Assembly (NCBI GenBank): GCA_022845895.1
Contig: AP025573.1
Location: 2,886,501-2,950,500 of the forward strand
Origin: Lachnospiraceae bacterium
Lineage (GTDB): Bacteria > Bacillota > Clostridia > Lachnospirales > Lachnospiraceae
Length of the DNA stretch: 64,000 bases
Reading direction: 5' to 3'
A model generated the notes under the pieces. The model made no database searches, had not been told where the DNA came from, and saw nothing but the letters and a program-made list of their open reading frames with translations. How positions within the stretch are numbered: position 1 is the first letter of the stretch; each line of letters begins with the position of its first letter. Of this stretch, positions 1 through 8,709 are shown in pieces. The position numbers and the translations under genes were made by a program.

Positions 1-1900
1 GCGCAGGTGAATCGTTCACTCCGTCACCAGTCATGGCTACTACCTCTCCGGCACTCTTTAAGGCCTTAATGATGCGCAGCTTATCCGCCGGCGACACACG
101 GGCATATACAGAAGCAGTCCGCACAGATTCCTTCAGCGCCGCGTCGTCCATAGCATCCAGCTCATCGCCGGATATGACCGTATCCCCGCTTTCATATATG
201 CCAAGCTCCTTTGCTATGGCAAGGGCAGTCTCTTTATGGTCACCGGTAATCATGACCGTACGTATGCCTGCTTCCCTGCAGACGCGTACCGATTCCGCTA
301 CTTCTTTGCGCGGCGGGTCAATCATGCCAAGCGCGCCGACAAAGGTCATATTTTCCTCTACATTTACGTCGTCATCCGATGGTATGGAAGATAGTGTCCT
401 CAGACAGATTCCGAGCACCCGCAGGGCTTCTTCTGACATTCCGTGGCAGAGCTCTGCTATGTTGTCCCTGTCGGCCTTCGTCATGGGCCGTATCCCACGG
501 GACGTCAGCATATGGCTGCACAGCGGAAGCATCTCATCCACCGCTCCTTTCGTGTAGGCGATGCAGGAGCCGTCTATCTCGTGGACGGTCGTCATCCGCT
601 TGCGCTCAGAATCGAACGGCTGCTCAAACAGACGGGGATATGCGTCCTCCAGCAATTCATGGTCAATGCCGAACTCCTGCGCCATATATATGAGTGCACC
701 TTCCGTAGGGTCGCCGATGATCTCTCCGCTTCTGTCAGGATCGATGCTTGCGTCATTGCAGAGCGCAGCTGCGTACACCATCTCCCGGTACACTTCCGGA
801 TGCTGCCCTACAGCTTCCCTGATTGGAGTAGCCCTGCCGGACTCAAAGTCCCCGTTCACAGCGATATGGGTCACTGTCATCTTATTGAGCGTAAGCGTAC
901 CTGTCTTATCACTGCAGATAACGGTCGCGCTGCCAAGCGTCTCAACAGCGGGCAGCCTCCGTATAAGTGCATTCTTCTTTGCCATACGCTGTACGCCAAG
1001 CGCCATCACGATAGTAGCTGTAGCCGGCAGCCCTTCCGGAATGATAGATATGGCAAGAGAGATCGCCACGAGGAACTGCGGTATGAGCGGCCGCTCATAT
1101 AGCGCACCGATGATAAATATGAGCACGCAGACGATAAGCCCCGCCACCGTAAGCGTCTTACCTGCGGCATTCAGCTTGCGCTTCAGCGGAGTATCCAGCT
1201 CATCCTCATTGTCGAGCATGCCTGCGATACCTCCGACTTCCGTATCCATGCCTGTTGCGACCACTACTCCACAGGCCCGGCCGTAAGTGACAATGGAGGA
1301 ATGATAAGCCATATTGCAGCGGTCTCCGAGTACAGTTGCCTCCGGCAGAATAATATGTGCCTCTTTCTCCGATGGTACAGACTCACCGGTCAGCGAAGCC
1401 TCCTGCACTTTCAGATTGGCGGATTCTATCAGCCTTATGTCCGCCGGTACCTTGTCGCCGTCTCCCAGATGCACCACGTCCCCTATTACGAGCTCCGTCG
1501 CAGGGACGATGCTTTCCTCACCCTGCCGCAGGGCTTTAGCGGTGAGCGCGCTCATATTGCGGAGCGCTTCCATGGAAGACTGCGCCTTCTTCTCCTGCAC
1601 GATACCGATGGCTGCGTTGATTACTACAATTGTGAAGATTACAACCGCCTCCGTCCACTCTCTGAGAACGGCTGAACATGACGCTGCCCCTATGAGTATG
1701 AGTACCATAGGGTCCATAATCTGCGCTTTGAGCATCTGCGCAATCGTCTTCGGCGGTTTCTGGCGCAGTACATTGCGCCCGTTCTTTCTTAACCTTTCGG
1801 CCGCCTCGGCATCGCTCAGGCCATCTGCTGAGGTATCAAGCTTTCTGTAAACCTCTTCCATCTGTTCTGAATGCCAAGGCATCTGTCTGTGATTATCCAT
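1..1900 (-). CDS. Cation-translocating P-type ATPase (P2A/calcium type), 3' end outside window
   Basis: Membrane ATPase that moves a divalent cation (probably Ca2+, possibly Mn2+ or Mg2+) through a phospho-aspartate intermediate. I translated the minus strand from the ATG at 1900; 633 residues lie in the window out of an expected 850-900. Visible in order: cation-ATPase N-terminal domain (about 10-60), first membrane pair (about 62-101), actuator TGES at 171-174, membrane segment with IPEGLP (about 287-292), phosphorylation motif DKTGT at 331-335, and hinge GDGVNDSPA at the window edge. The hinge has Ser where many family members have Ala. A ribosome site (AAGGGAG) lies about 13 nt upstream of the start. 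Its own promoter and a roughly 245-nt leader with a small ORF and terminator precede it, so conditional expression is likely. Ion specificity cannot be read from the sequence. Confidence 0.9.
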   Translation of the reverse strand, partial: MDNHRQMPWHSEQMEEVYRKLDTSADGLSDAEAAERLRKNGRNVLRQKPPKTIAQMLKAQIMDPMVLILIGAASCSAVLREWTEAVVIFTIVVINAAIGIVQEKKAQSSMEALRNMSALTAKALRQGEESIVPATELVIGDVVHLGDGDKVPADIRLIESANLKVQEASLTGESVPSEKEAHIILPEATVLGDRCNMAYHSSIVTYGRACGVVVATGMDTEVGGIAGMLDNEDELDTPLKRKLNAAGKTLTVAGLIVCVLIFIIGALYERPLIPQFLVAISLAISIIPEGLPATATIVMALGVQRMAKKNALIRRLPAVETLGSATVICSDKTGTLTLNKMTVTHIAVNGDFESGRATPIREAVGQHPEVYREMVYAAALCNDASIDPDRSGEIIGDPTEGALIYMAQEFGIDHELLEDAYPRLFEQPFDSERKRMTTVHEIDGSCIAYTKGAVDEMLPLCSHMLTSRGIRPMTKADRDNIAELCHGMSEEALRVLGICLRTLSSIPSDDDVNVEENMTFVGALGMIDPPRKEVAESVRVCREAGIRTVMITGDHKETALAIAKELGIYESGDTVISGDELDAMDDAALKESVRTASVYARVSPADKLRIIKALKSAGEVVAMTGDGVNDSPA

Positions 1901-1963
1901 ATCGGATATACCACTCCCTTCTTTTTTTATTTATCTGATTGCCTTTACAGGCAGAATCAGCTG

Positions 1964-2021
1964 AAAAAAACACAAAAAGGCATAACCTGCCACTCCCGGT
2001 TAAGAAGCGCAGATTATGCCT
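1964..2021 (-). terminator. Intrinsic terminator/attenuator hairpin in the P-type ATPase leader
   Basis: On the minus strand an 8-bp stem AGGCATAA/TTATGCCT continues with CTGC pairing and is followed by a T-rich tract (TTTTTGTG then a run of T). It lies about 65 nt before the ATPase start and downstream of that gene's own promoter, so it would act as an attenuator. The stop codon of the small leader ORF falls in its loop. Confidence 0.7.
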
Positions 2022-2098
2022 GTTATCTCAGTCCATTTTTGAATCAAGCTATTATGATTAATACATTGTTCACCGTCGCTACTGTCAGCGTCGTCCAT
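2000..2098 (-). CDS. Putative 32-codon leader peptide of the P-type ATPase
   Basis: ATG at 2098, TAA at 2000. The product begins MDDADSSDGEQ, so five of the first ten residues are Asp or Glu. A purine-rich AGGGAAAGGA stretch upstream could be its ribosome site, with somewhat long spacing. The ORF lies wholly between a perfect promoter and the ATPase, and its last codons form the 5' arm of the terminator hairpin. That arrangement suggests translation-coupled attenuation. It may instead be a chance ORF inside a structured leader; no homologue is recognised. Confidence 0.4.
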   Translation of the reverse strand: MDDADSSDGEQCINHNSLIQKWTEITGIICAS

Positions 2099-2152
2099 AG
2101 TATTGGCTCTATCCTTTCCCTGTAACATCACTCATAAAATTATATGTGCTTT

Positions 2153-2181
2153 ATTATATGAGAAGAACACAGCAATGTCAA
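2153..2181 (-). promoter_or_regulatory. Sigma-A promoter for the P-type ATPase leader
   Basis: Perfect -35 TTGACA (2176-2181) and perfect -10 TATAAT (2153-2158) with a 17-nt spacer, reading toward the ATPase. The gap 1901-2226 holds this promoter, the leader ORF and the terminator hairpin. Confidence 0.9.
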
Positions 2182-2226
2182 CTACTTTTTACCTTTCTTT
2201 AGACGGACTTTTTCGCTTGCCTTTGG

Positions 2227-2634
2227 TTATACGCCGCTGGCATCGTTCAGTTCAAACAGATTGCCTTCCGGGTCTCTGAAATAGGTGCAGCGCATCCCCC
2301 ATGCTTCGATATATTGAGGTTCGCCAAGAAACGGCACGCCTGCCTCTTTCAGGCGTAAGTAGTCTCCGTCCAGGTCGGTCGTAGGGATAACCGCTGTGAC
2401 AGTGTCAGGCTGCGTTCCCGACTCCGGCTGTTCATATCCCTGGAACAGCGGCATCGCTTCTCCTGCAAATATAGCAAAGCACGGCGCTGCATCCTTGCTT
2501 GCCGCAAAAGAAGTGTAAGGTCCGTTCCTATCGCCCCATACCGGGATCAGGCCGATTTTCTCCGTGTAGAAGTCAAAACATGCCCCATAATCTTTCCGCA
2601 CGAGGATGCGGATTGTCGTCTCATTAAATTTCAT
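2227..2634 (-). CDS. VOC-family (glyoxalase/bleomycin-resistance fold) protein
   Basis: A 135-residue single-domain protein of the vicinal-oxygen-chelate superfamily. The start is placed at ATG 2634 (MKFNETTIRI) rather than ten codons upstream because GAGAGGATC sits at the right distance. The N-terminal half has the IRxLVRKDYxACFDFYTEKIGL beta-alpha pattern; the C-terminal half ends with the typical YFRDPEGNLFELND strand. Members include metal-dependent lyases, dioxygenases and drug-binding proteins; the substrate here cannot be assigned. It follows the AraC gene by 48 nt and may be co-transcribed and controlled by it. Confidence 0.8.
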   Translation of the reverse strand: MKFNETTIRILVRKDYGACFDFYTEKIGLIPVWGDRNGPYTSFAASKDAAPCFAIFAGEAMPLFQGYEQPESGTQPDTVTAVIPTTDLDGDYLRLKEAGVPFLGEPQYIEAWGMRCTYFRDPEGNLFELNDASGV

Positions 2635-2682
2635 CTCTGTAGATCCTCTCTTTCTGTGATTCATTACAGAACTATTATAGAT

Positions 2683-3516
2683 TTAATATTTGGCAATTTC
2701 ACTGTAAAAATCGGACATGTTCGACCTGTATTCCTGCGGCGTTATGCCGCATACGAGCCTGAAGTCCTTTACTAAATGGGACACGTCATAATAGCCCAGC
2801 TTGTCACTTATGTATGCCAGGGCATAGCCCTCTTCATTCAGAAGCCGGATAGCTCTGTTTATTCTTACCAATCTGGAAAAGGATTTCATGCTCATACCGA
2901 GATATAGATTAAACAGCCTGTTCAGATGTCTGGGCGAATAATTAACCTTATCTGATATCTCTACAGAAGTCAGGATGCCTTCCATCCGGATGATGTCCCC
3001 AATCGCACGTGCAAGCTCCTCCGGGTATGGAAACCGGACACTCTGAATCAGCCTCTCTTCCATTCCACACAATAACCCTTCTACCGTCACAGATGTTCTG
3101 AAAATGTCCCTCATCTCCTTATCCATAGAGCTATCTACCTCTTTGAAGGGCACGATCTTGTCAGTCAGTTCATTTTGATTCCTCTTTTTAAAAGCGGAAA
3201 ATCCTGCAGGCTGAAATTCAACGATGAATATGACGTCACATCTATTTGCAATGTCACCTACTCGGACCGGCTTCGTCGCCGGCCCGAATATAAAACTGTG
3301 AAGCTCAGTATGATAGTCAAAGAGCACAAGTGTAACGCTGCCATGGGGCATGACCGTATATGCGTCTGATATGGCCTGCCGGTCAGGAAAAGTGACCGTG
3401 AAATTGGATATCAGATTCCTGAGCTGCCCACATGGGAGCATGTATGCGAAATTTTCTTCGCGTATCAGAATCTCTCTCTTTTCATTTATATGCTGTAAAC
3501 TGCTTTTATCTATCAT
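2683..3516 (-). CDS. AraC-family transcriptional regulator
   Basis: 277-residue DNA-binding protein. The N-terminal roughly 150 residues resemble the DUF6597-like sensor domain often found in AraC members; the C-terminal roughly 95 residues carry the double helix-turn-helix, including SPRHLNRLFNLYLGMSMKSFSRLVR and ending in the CGITPQEYR signature. It lies 25 nt after xdhC and 48 nt before the VOC gene, so it could be the tail of the guaD-xdh transcript or control its neighbours. No ligand can be deduced. Confidence 0.88.
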   Translation of the reverse strand: MIDKSSLQHINEKREILIREENFAYMLPCGQLRNLISNFTVTFPDRQAISDAYTVMPHGSVTLVLFDYHTELHSFIFGPATKPVRVGDIANRCDVIFIVEFQPAGFSAFKKRNQNELTDKIVPFKEVDSSMDKEMRDIFRTSVTVEGLLCGMEERLIQSVRFPYPEELARAIGDIIRMEGILTSVEISDKVNYSPRHLNRLFNLYLGMSMKSFSRLVRINRAIRLLNEEGYALAYISDKLGYYDVSHLVKDFRLVCGITPQEYRSNMSDFYSEIAKY

Positions 3517-3541
3517 GATTATCCTTTTTATGTCATCTCTG

Positions 3542-4057
3542 TCAGGTAGAAGAAAGCCGCTTTTTCATCGTCTTTTCCACTGCATTCAGTATATTTTCAT
3601 AACCGGTACACCTGCACAGATGTCCCGACAGCTGCTTCTTAAGCTCCTCTCTCGTATATTCCCTGCCTGATTCGAGTATCTCGACAGCGCTCATAATGAA
3701 TCCCGGCGTGCAGAAGCCGCACTGGACGGCAGCTTCGTCGATAAATGCCTGCTGGATATCAGACAGCTCTCCGCCCGGCCCCATAAGCCCTTCCAGCGTG
3801 CGGATATCCTTCCCGTCCGCCCACACTGCAAGATAGATGCATGAATTATAACACTCGCCGTCTATCATTACATTACAGGCGCCGCACTCGCCGACCTCGC
3901 AGCCTTTTTTTACGCTCGTCAGATGATAGTCGTTCCTCAACATATCCGTAAGAGACGCACGAACGTCTACCATGCTCTCCACTACTTTCCCATTGATCGT
4001 ACAAGTCACAAGTTTGTACTGCTTGCCCGGAACGGCCCTGCTTTCGTTTCTGCTCAT
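3542..4057 (-). CDS. xdhC: Xanthine dehydrogenase, [2Fe-2S] subunit
   Basis: Small electron-transfer subunit of the molybdenum hydroxylase family, 171 residues (usual 155-175). Plant-type ferredoxin cluster ligands C53, C58 and C61 with a fourth Cys at 69 or 73; second cluster motif CGFC (113-116) and CRC (148-150). Passes electrons from the Mo site of XdhA towards FAD in XdhB. The start overlaps the end of xdhB by 4 nt, the classic coupled arrangement. The order A-B-C matches E. coli xdhABC. Confidence 0.95.
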   Translation of the reverse strand: MSRNESRAVPGKQYKLVTCTINGKVVESMVDVRASLTDMLRNDYHLTSVKKGCEVGECGACNVMIDGECYNSCIYLAVWADGKDIRTLEGLMGPGGELSDIQQAFIDEAAVQCGFCTPGFIMSAVEILESGREYTREELKKQLSGHLCRCTGYENILNAVEKTMKKRLSST

Positions 4058-4938
4058 AACGCCTCACCTCCTGCCCGGTCTACCGCCTCTTCAATCGCTC
4101 TCCTTGCAAGCACCTGGGAGATATGCTCCCGGAACGCCCTGCTTGCCCTCCAGCTGTCTCTCGGGTGGATATCCTGCCGCACTTCCTGCGCAAACCGGCG
4201 GTATGTCTCATCAATGGCCTTCTTTCCTTTTGCCGCACGTTCTGCGGCCGGACAGCGAAGCGGCACAGGACCGGCCACGCCGAAGGCTATCCTCACATCT
4301 ACAAGCTGTTTCTTATCTTCTGAAAGCTTTACGTTCACGGAACAGCCAAGCGTCGCGATATCCATGGCATTTCTCATGGCGTATTTGATATAATGTCCTG
4401 CATATCCATCGTAGGAGGCTTTTGGTATCAATACTGCCGTCTCAATCTCCCCCTGTCTGAGATCCACGCATCCGGCCTTGAGGTAGAATTCGTGAATCGG
4501 AACGGTGCGTACACCGTCCGGTCCGGCCAGCTCCACAAGCGCGTCATATGCAAATAAGGTAGACGCGGAGTCGGCCGAGGTAACGCCGTTGCAAGTATTT
4601 CCTCCGATGGTTCCGATGTTGCGTATCTGGGGGCCTCCGACTTTATCTACTGCTTCGCCGAGCACGCGTATATGTCTTTGGATGAGGGGATGCTTCGTGA
4701 CATGGGAAAAGCTCGTGAGGGACCCGATTCTCAGCGCCCCGTCCTCTTCGAGCATAACCCCGCGCAGCTCATCCAGCCCGTATATGCTTATAAGCTCCAC
4801 ATCTTTAAGCTTTCCTTCCCGTATCTTAATCAGGATATCACTGCCTCCTGCAATTATTTTTGCATCCGGGTGCTCCTCCAGCAATCGTATTGCATGCGAT
4901 ACGCTTTCCGCCTCATACAGTGCCTTTATATCATACAT
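4054..4938 (-). CDS. xdhB: Xanthine dehydrogenase, FAD-binding subunit
   Basis: 294-residue flavin subunit of the CO-dehydrogenase medium-chain family. The start is set at ATG 4938 (MYDIKALYEAES), supported by GGGAGGG and by the E. coli XdhB N-terminus as I remember it. FAD-pyrophosphate motif IIAGGSDILI (about 30-39) and GGPQIRNIGTIGGN (about 100-113), which contacts FAD; DSWRASxxFREH near the C-terminus is typical of XdhB. It overlaps xdhA by 8 nt. Accepts electrons from the Fe-S subunit and would reduce NAD+ or a ferredoxin-type partner. Confidence 0.94.
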   Translation of the reverse strand: MYDIKALYEAESVSHAIRLLEEHPDAKIIAGGSDILIKIREGKLKDVELISIYGLDELRGVMLEEDGALRIGSLTSFSHVTKHPLIQRHIRVLGEAVDKVGGPQIRNIGTIGGNTCNGVTSADSASTLFAYDALVELAGPDGVRTVPIHEFYLKAGCVDLRQGEIETAVLIPKASYDGYAGHYIKYAMRNAMDIATLGCSVNVKLSEDKKQLVDVRIAFGVAGPVPLRCPAAERAAKGKKAIDETYRRFAQEVRQDIHPRDSWRASRAFREHISQVLARRAIEEAVDRAGGEAL

Positions 4939-7234
4939 CAAGCAGCCCTCCCTTCTTAAATTCTTCAAACAGCGTATGCGGGTTCAGGGGAATCTGGCTG
5001 ATGCCGATACCTGTAGCCTGAAGCACCGCGTTGCGTATGGCAGGCGCCACCGAACAGACCGGTGGCTCACCGAGCGCCTTGGTCCCGAATGCACTCGAAG
5101 GTTCATAATTCTCCACGAACTGTCCTTCCAGATGAGGGTGGTCCATCGCCGTAGACAGCTTATAATCGAGCAGATTGCCGTTCAGCGTCCTGCCCGTCTC
5201 CGCATCGAACTTCTCCATCTCAGACAGTGCATATCCGATGCCCATGCTCATACCGCCGTGTACCTGTGCCTTCGCCAGCGCCGGATTGATCAGCCGGCCA
5301 CAGTCGTGGACATTCACGATATCGATAAGGCTTACTTTGCATGCCTCGATATCTACTTCGACTTCCGCCATCGTACAGCCGAAGGAATATGCATTGCTTT
5401 TAATCTGATAGGTGCTCTCCGCCGTCAGATGTTCACTGTGGCTGAGGCTGTACAGTGCTTCTGTTGCCAATTCTCCCAGCGTCATCATCGAACGGCCGTC
5501 ACTCTTTCGCACGATTACGCCTTCCTCCAGGTCGAGCTGGCTGACAGGCATCCGCGTAATTTCCTGTGCATAGGCCAGTATCCGCTCCTTCAAAAGGCCG
5601 GCGGTCTGTTCTATGGAAAAGCCGGCGGTATAGGTCTGCCTGGAGGCATAGGCTCCCGTACCGAAGGGGGTCACATCTGTATCCTGTGATGATATGATAT
5701 GTACATCTTCAAACGGAATGCCGAGCGCATCCGCTGCCATCTGGGAGAATGCCGTGTCCGCTCCCTGCCCGATCTCCGTCTCACCGACCTGCACCTGTAC
5801 AGATCCATCCTGATTCATCACCATCCTGCACGAAGATGTCTCCAGAGAGATGGGCCAGACAGCCGTATTATACCAGAATACGGCCAGGCCTACCCCTCTT
5901 CGGATATTCCCGGTCTGCGAGGCATATTCCCTGGCCTTCCTGTCATAATCCATATATGCCGAGGCCTTATCCATGCATTCATGGAACGTGTCATAATAGT
6001 TTTCGTTCTTGGAAAATGCATCCACATATCCCTGTGGCATCACGTTCTTTCTTCTGAATTCCATCGGTGACATGCCGATTGCCCTTGCCACATCATCTGT
6101 ATGGCTCTCTACCGCGAACATGGCCTGTGGTATTCCATAGCCTCTCATGGCTCCGGCCACCGGTCTGTTAGTAAATACGGTATAACAGTCCGCTTCCACA
6201 TTCGGGCACGGGTAGAGCTGGGGAAAAGCTCCCATCCCTTTTGCCACGACTCCATGGCCGTGGGAGGCATAGGCGCCCTGGTTGGAGTATGCCGTAAGCT
6301 TGCGTGCCGCATACGTGCCGTCCGGCCTGACCCACGATATGATGTGGCTTCTGATCGCGTGCCGCACCCTCGTGCAGTTGAACGCCTCTTCCCTGCTTAT
6401 GTCAAGCTTCACGAGATGCCCCCCGCACTGCATGCTCAGATACGCACAGAGAGGTTCATAGAGGACGTCCTGCTTGTTGCCGAACCCGCCCCCGATATAC
6501 GGCTTGATGACACGCACCTTGCCCCACGGTATTCCAAGCGCCTGCCCTACGACCCTGCGCACGATGTGGGGAATCTGGGTGGAGGCCGTGACATTGATCT
6601 TATGATCCGCCTCATAGGCATAACAGACGAAGTTCTCTATATGGCAGTGCTGCACGGAAGGAGTGTCGTACCACCCCTCTACCTTCATAAGCCCCGGTTC
6701 CTTTATGGCTGCTTCATAATCGCCGTTTCGGATACTCGTATGGTTCAGCACATTGCCCGGATAGCCGTCATGCAGCTGTGGCGCTTCTGCCTTCATGGCA
6801 TCCTCTACATCCAGAACGAACGGATATTCTTCATACTCCACCTTAATAAGCCCCGCCGCCCTGGCCGCAGTCACTTCATCTTCCGCCACGACCGCCGCCA
6901 CGTCATCCCCATAGAACCGCACACGATCCGTCAGCATGAGCCGGTCCGACACATCTTGATGGGCTTCATCTGTCGACCACGGATGTCCTGCTGTAGGGTA
7001 ATAATTCTTCGGCACGTCAAAGCAGGTCAGTACCCGGACTACGCCCGGCAGCTTCTCTGCTTCTTCGGTATCTACGGACAGCACTCTGCCGTTCGCCACG
7101 GTAGAATGTACAATCCGGGCGGTATACGCCTCCCTGCCGCAGAGGTCATCCGTGTACCTGGCTCTCCCAGTCACCTTGTCATACGCGTCCACCCGGTTTA
7201 CGCTCATACCCACTGCTCTCTTACGCTTCTCCAT
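4931..7234 (-). CDS. xdhA: Xanthine dehydrogenase, molybdopterin-binding subunit
   Basis: 767-residue catalytic subunit hydroxylating hypoxanthine or xanthine. The start is the ATG at 7234 (MEKRKRAVG) after a strong AGGAGGTGAG. It begins with the VNRVDAYDKVTGRARYTDD module and carries IGGGFGNKQD, MRGYGIP and the catalytic-Glu motif ALGEPP near the C-terminus, all Mo-cofactor contacts. Overall very like E. coli XdhA (752 residues). It starts 4 nt after guaD, so the two are translationally linked: guanine deaminated by GuaD gives the xanthine used here. Substrate assignment rests on guaD and on the similarity; related Mo hydroxylases act on other heterocycles. Confidence 0.93.
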   Translation of the reverse strand: MEKRKRAVGMSVNRVDAYDKVTGRARYTDDLCGREAYTARIVHSTVANGRVLSVDTEEAEKLPGVVRVLTCFDVPKNYYPTAGHPWSTDEAHQDVSDRLMLTDRVRFYGDDVAAVVAEDEVTAARAAGLIKVEYEEYPFVLDVEDAMKAEAPQLHDGYPGNVLNHTSIRNGDYEAAIKEPGLMKVEGWYDTPSVQHCHIENFVCYAYEADHKINVTASTQIPHIVRRVVGQALGIPWGKVRVIKPYIGGGFGNKQDVLYEPLCAYLSMQCGGHLVKLDISREEAFNCTRVRHAIRSHIISWVRPDGTYAARKLTAYSNQGAYASHGHGVVAKGMGAFPQLYPCPNVEADCYTVFTNRPVAGAMRGYGIPQAMFAVESHTDDVARAIGMSPMEFRRKNVMPQGYVDAFSKNENYYDTFHECMDKASAYMDYDRKAREYASQTGNIRRGVGLAVFWYNTAVWPISLETSSCRMVMNQDGSVQVQVGETEIGQGADTAFSQMAADALGIPFEDVHIISSQDTDVTPFGTGAYASRQTYTAGFSIEQTAGLLKERILAYAQEITRMPVSQLDLEEGVIVRKSDGRSMMTLGELATEALYSLSHSEHLTAESTYQIKSNAYSFGCTMAEVEVDIEACKVSLIDIVNVHDCGRLINPALAKAQVHGGMSMGIGYALSEMEKFDAETGRTLNGNLLDYKLSTAMDHPHLEGQFVENYEPSSAFGTKALGEPPVCSVAPAIRNAVLQATGIGISQIPLNPHTLFEEFKKGGLLDV

Positions 7235-7238
7235 CTGC

Positions 7239-8522
7239 TCACCTCCTGAACACTTCTTCGCCGGCTGCATATTTGCCGGTAATCTCAGCCTCACCGCTTA
7301 CGTATATGAGTCGTTCGAGCCGATCAGTAATGTTCGTGCTCTCACGGTCTGATACCGCGCTGTCATCTATGATAACTGCATCAAATTCATAACCTTGCTC
7401 AAAACTCCCCACTTTTCCGAAGAATGCACCGCCGCCCTTTGTCGCCAGATAAAAACTTTCCGCCGCCGTCAGAGGCTGTAAGCTCTCGTCCACAAGCCTC
7501 CACCGGAGCTTAGATGCCTGTATCGCATGTGCCATGGCCGCAAAGAGGTTCTCCGTCGTACCCCCCGCCACGTCGCTTCCAAGCCCCGTCGGGATTCCTT
7601 CTTCGAGAAAAGCCCGCACCGGAGCTATCCCGGACGACAGGTTCATATTGGATTCCGGACAGTGGGCGACAAACACATTGTTCTCCTTCATCCTCCTGCG
7701 CTCCCGCTCATCCGAGTGTACGCAGTGGGCCATAACCGTCGGTGCATCCGCTCCGAACAGGCCGAACCTGTCATAGGCATCCCCATAGAATTCCGACTCC
7801 GGACAGAGCTCCTGTACCCACTTCACCTCGCTTACGTTTTCCGACAGATGTGACTGTACCGGAAGGCCATACCGCATCTGTATCTTTTTTAGATTTTCCA
7901 TCAACACATCCGTACAGGTAGGAATAAATCTGGGTGTCAGTATGGGCTTCGTATTCCTGTACCGTTTCCGGCAGTCCTTGATCCATTCCACCGTATCTTC
8001 CGCAGAGGCGTCAGCACTTGCTTCAGTCAGGTAATCCGGAGCATTGCGGTCCATGTTCACCTTCCCCACCAGAGTACGAAGGCCGGACTTCTCCAGCATA
8101 TCCATCAAAAGCTCCGTGGCCGGCACATGTACCGTTCCGAAGATACATGCCCGCGTCGTGGCACTGAATTTCAGCCTCTGCGTAAATCTCTCGTACGTTT
8201 CCGCCGCATACCCGGTATCCGAATACTTTGCTTCTTCCGGAAATGTATGTGCATTCAGCCAGTCCAGAAGCTCCAGGTCCATTCCAAGTCCCCGGAACGT
8301 ATACTGCGGCGCATGTATGTGCAGATCCACAAGCCCGGGCACGATGAGCGCCCCTTTCGTATCCTGCACCGGACAGTTCTCATATGCATCCGGGAGCCTC
8401 TCATATACACCTTCCGATGTTCCGTCCCTGCATACTACATACCCGTCCTTTTGTACCGCAAGCTCTGACGGAGTCCTGCTGTAGCAGATATCTCCTTTTA
8501 ATATAAAAATAGATCCATTCAC
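7239..8522 (-). CDS. guaD: Guanine deaminase (amidohydrolase)
   Basis: 427-residue metal-dependent hydrolase converting guanine to xanthine plus ammonia. The start codon is GTG at 8522, 8 nt after a full AGGAGG; a nearby ATG is out of frame. Metal motif PGLVDLHIHAPQY (HxH at 68/70), QSHLSENxxE, HCVHS, HCPESNMNLSSG and GLGSDVAGG follow the guanine-deaminase order exactly. First gene after a guanine-class riboswitch and directly upstream of xdhABC. Confidence 0.93.
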   Translation of the reverse strand: MNGSIFILKGDICYSRTPSELAVQKDGYVVCRDGTSEGVYERLPDAYENCPVQDTKGALIVPGLVDLHIHAPQYTFRGLGMDLELLDWLNAHTFPEEAKYSDTGYAAETYERFTQRLKFSATTRACIFGTVHVPATELLMDMLEKSGLRTLVGKVNMDRNAPDYLTEASADASAEDTVEWIKDCRKRYRNTKPILTPRFIPTCTDVLMENLKKIQMRYGLPVQSHLSENVSEVKWVQELCPESEFYGDAYDRFGLFGADAPTVMAHCVHSDERERRRMKENNVFVAHCPESNMNLSSGIAPVRAFLEEGIPTGLGSDVAGGTTENLFAAMAHAIQASKLRWRLVDESLQPLTAAESFYLATKGGGAFFGKVGSFEQGYEFDAVIIDDSAVSDRESTNITDRLERLIYVSGEAEITGKYAAGEEVFRR

Positions 8523-8546
8523 CGGTCATACCTCCTTCTTCCGTAG

Positions 8547-8585
8547 CAGTCCGCAGATATCCGCAGACTGTTACATCCTGCGGAT
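8547..8585 (-). promoter_or_regulatory. Alternative hairpins between riboswitch and guaD (expression platform)
   Basis: Two mutually exclusive hairpins follow the aptamer. One pairs ATCCGCAG with CTGCGGAT (8559-8585). The other is a near-palindrome (8547-8570) that uses the 3' arm of the first and pairs fully only with G-U wobbles. Neither is followed by a T run, so a simple terminator is not evident; the platform may work on translation or by another route. Confidence 0.45.
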
Positions 8586-8586
8586 T

Positions 8587-8648
8587 CTTATAGACAACTA
8601 TTTACGGTAGTTGGTAGAAACGTTCAACCGATTATGAACCTATATAAG
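8587..8648 (-). ncRNA. Purine riboswitch aptamer (guanine class)
   Basis: The minus strand reads as a purine aptamer: P1 CTTATA/TATAAG, J2/3 GTTTCTACC, L3 with CCGTAAAT, and J3/1 ending GTCTATAAG. The base equivalent to position 74 is C, which pairs with guanine or xanthine-like purines; adenine switches have U. P2 is short (about 5 bp). It lies between a promoter and guaD-xdhABC, a catabolic operon, so ligand binding would be expected to turn expression on. Confidence 0.92.
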
Positions 8649-8677
8649 TCTCCATGTTTTTTGTTGTTTCTTATTTT

Positions 8678-8706
8678 ATCGTATCACAGGAAAAGCAGCC
8701 AGTCAA
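8678..8706 (-). promoter_or_regulatory. Promoter of the riboswitch-guaD-xdhABC operon
   Basis: -35 TTGACT (8701-8706), -10 TACGAT (8678-8683), 17-nt spacer; begins just after the stop codon of the ABC-F gene and drives the aptamer. Confidence 0.75.
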
Positions 8707-8709
8707 TGC

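Noticed and set aside
33-1850. Long plus-strand frames opposite the P-type ATPase
   Set aside because: They are antisense to a gene with full P-type ATPase motifs and show no domain of their own.
1901-2160. yybP-ykoY (Mn2+) or NiCo riboswitch ahead of the P-type ATPase
   Set aside because: The expected GGGGAGTAG-type or NiCo core blocks are not present; only promoter, small ORF and terminator could be supported. A covariance search could overturn this.
7235-7294. Twenty-codon N-terminal extension of xdhA
   Set aside because: It overlaps the guaD end and ribosome site; the ATG at 7234 has a strong AGGAGGTGAG and family-like N-terminus.
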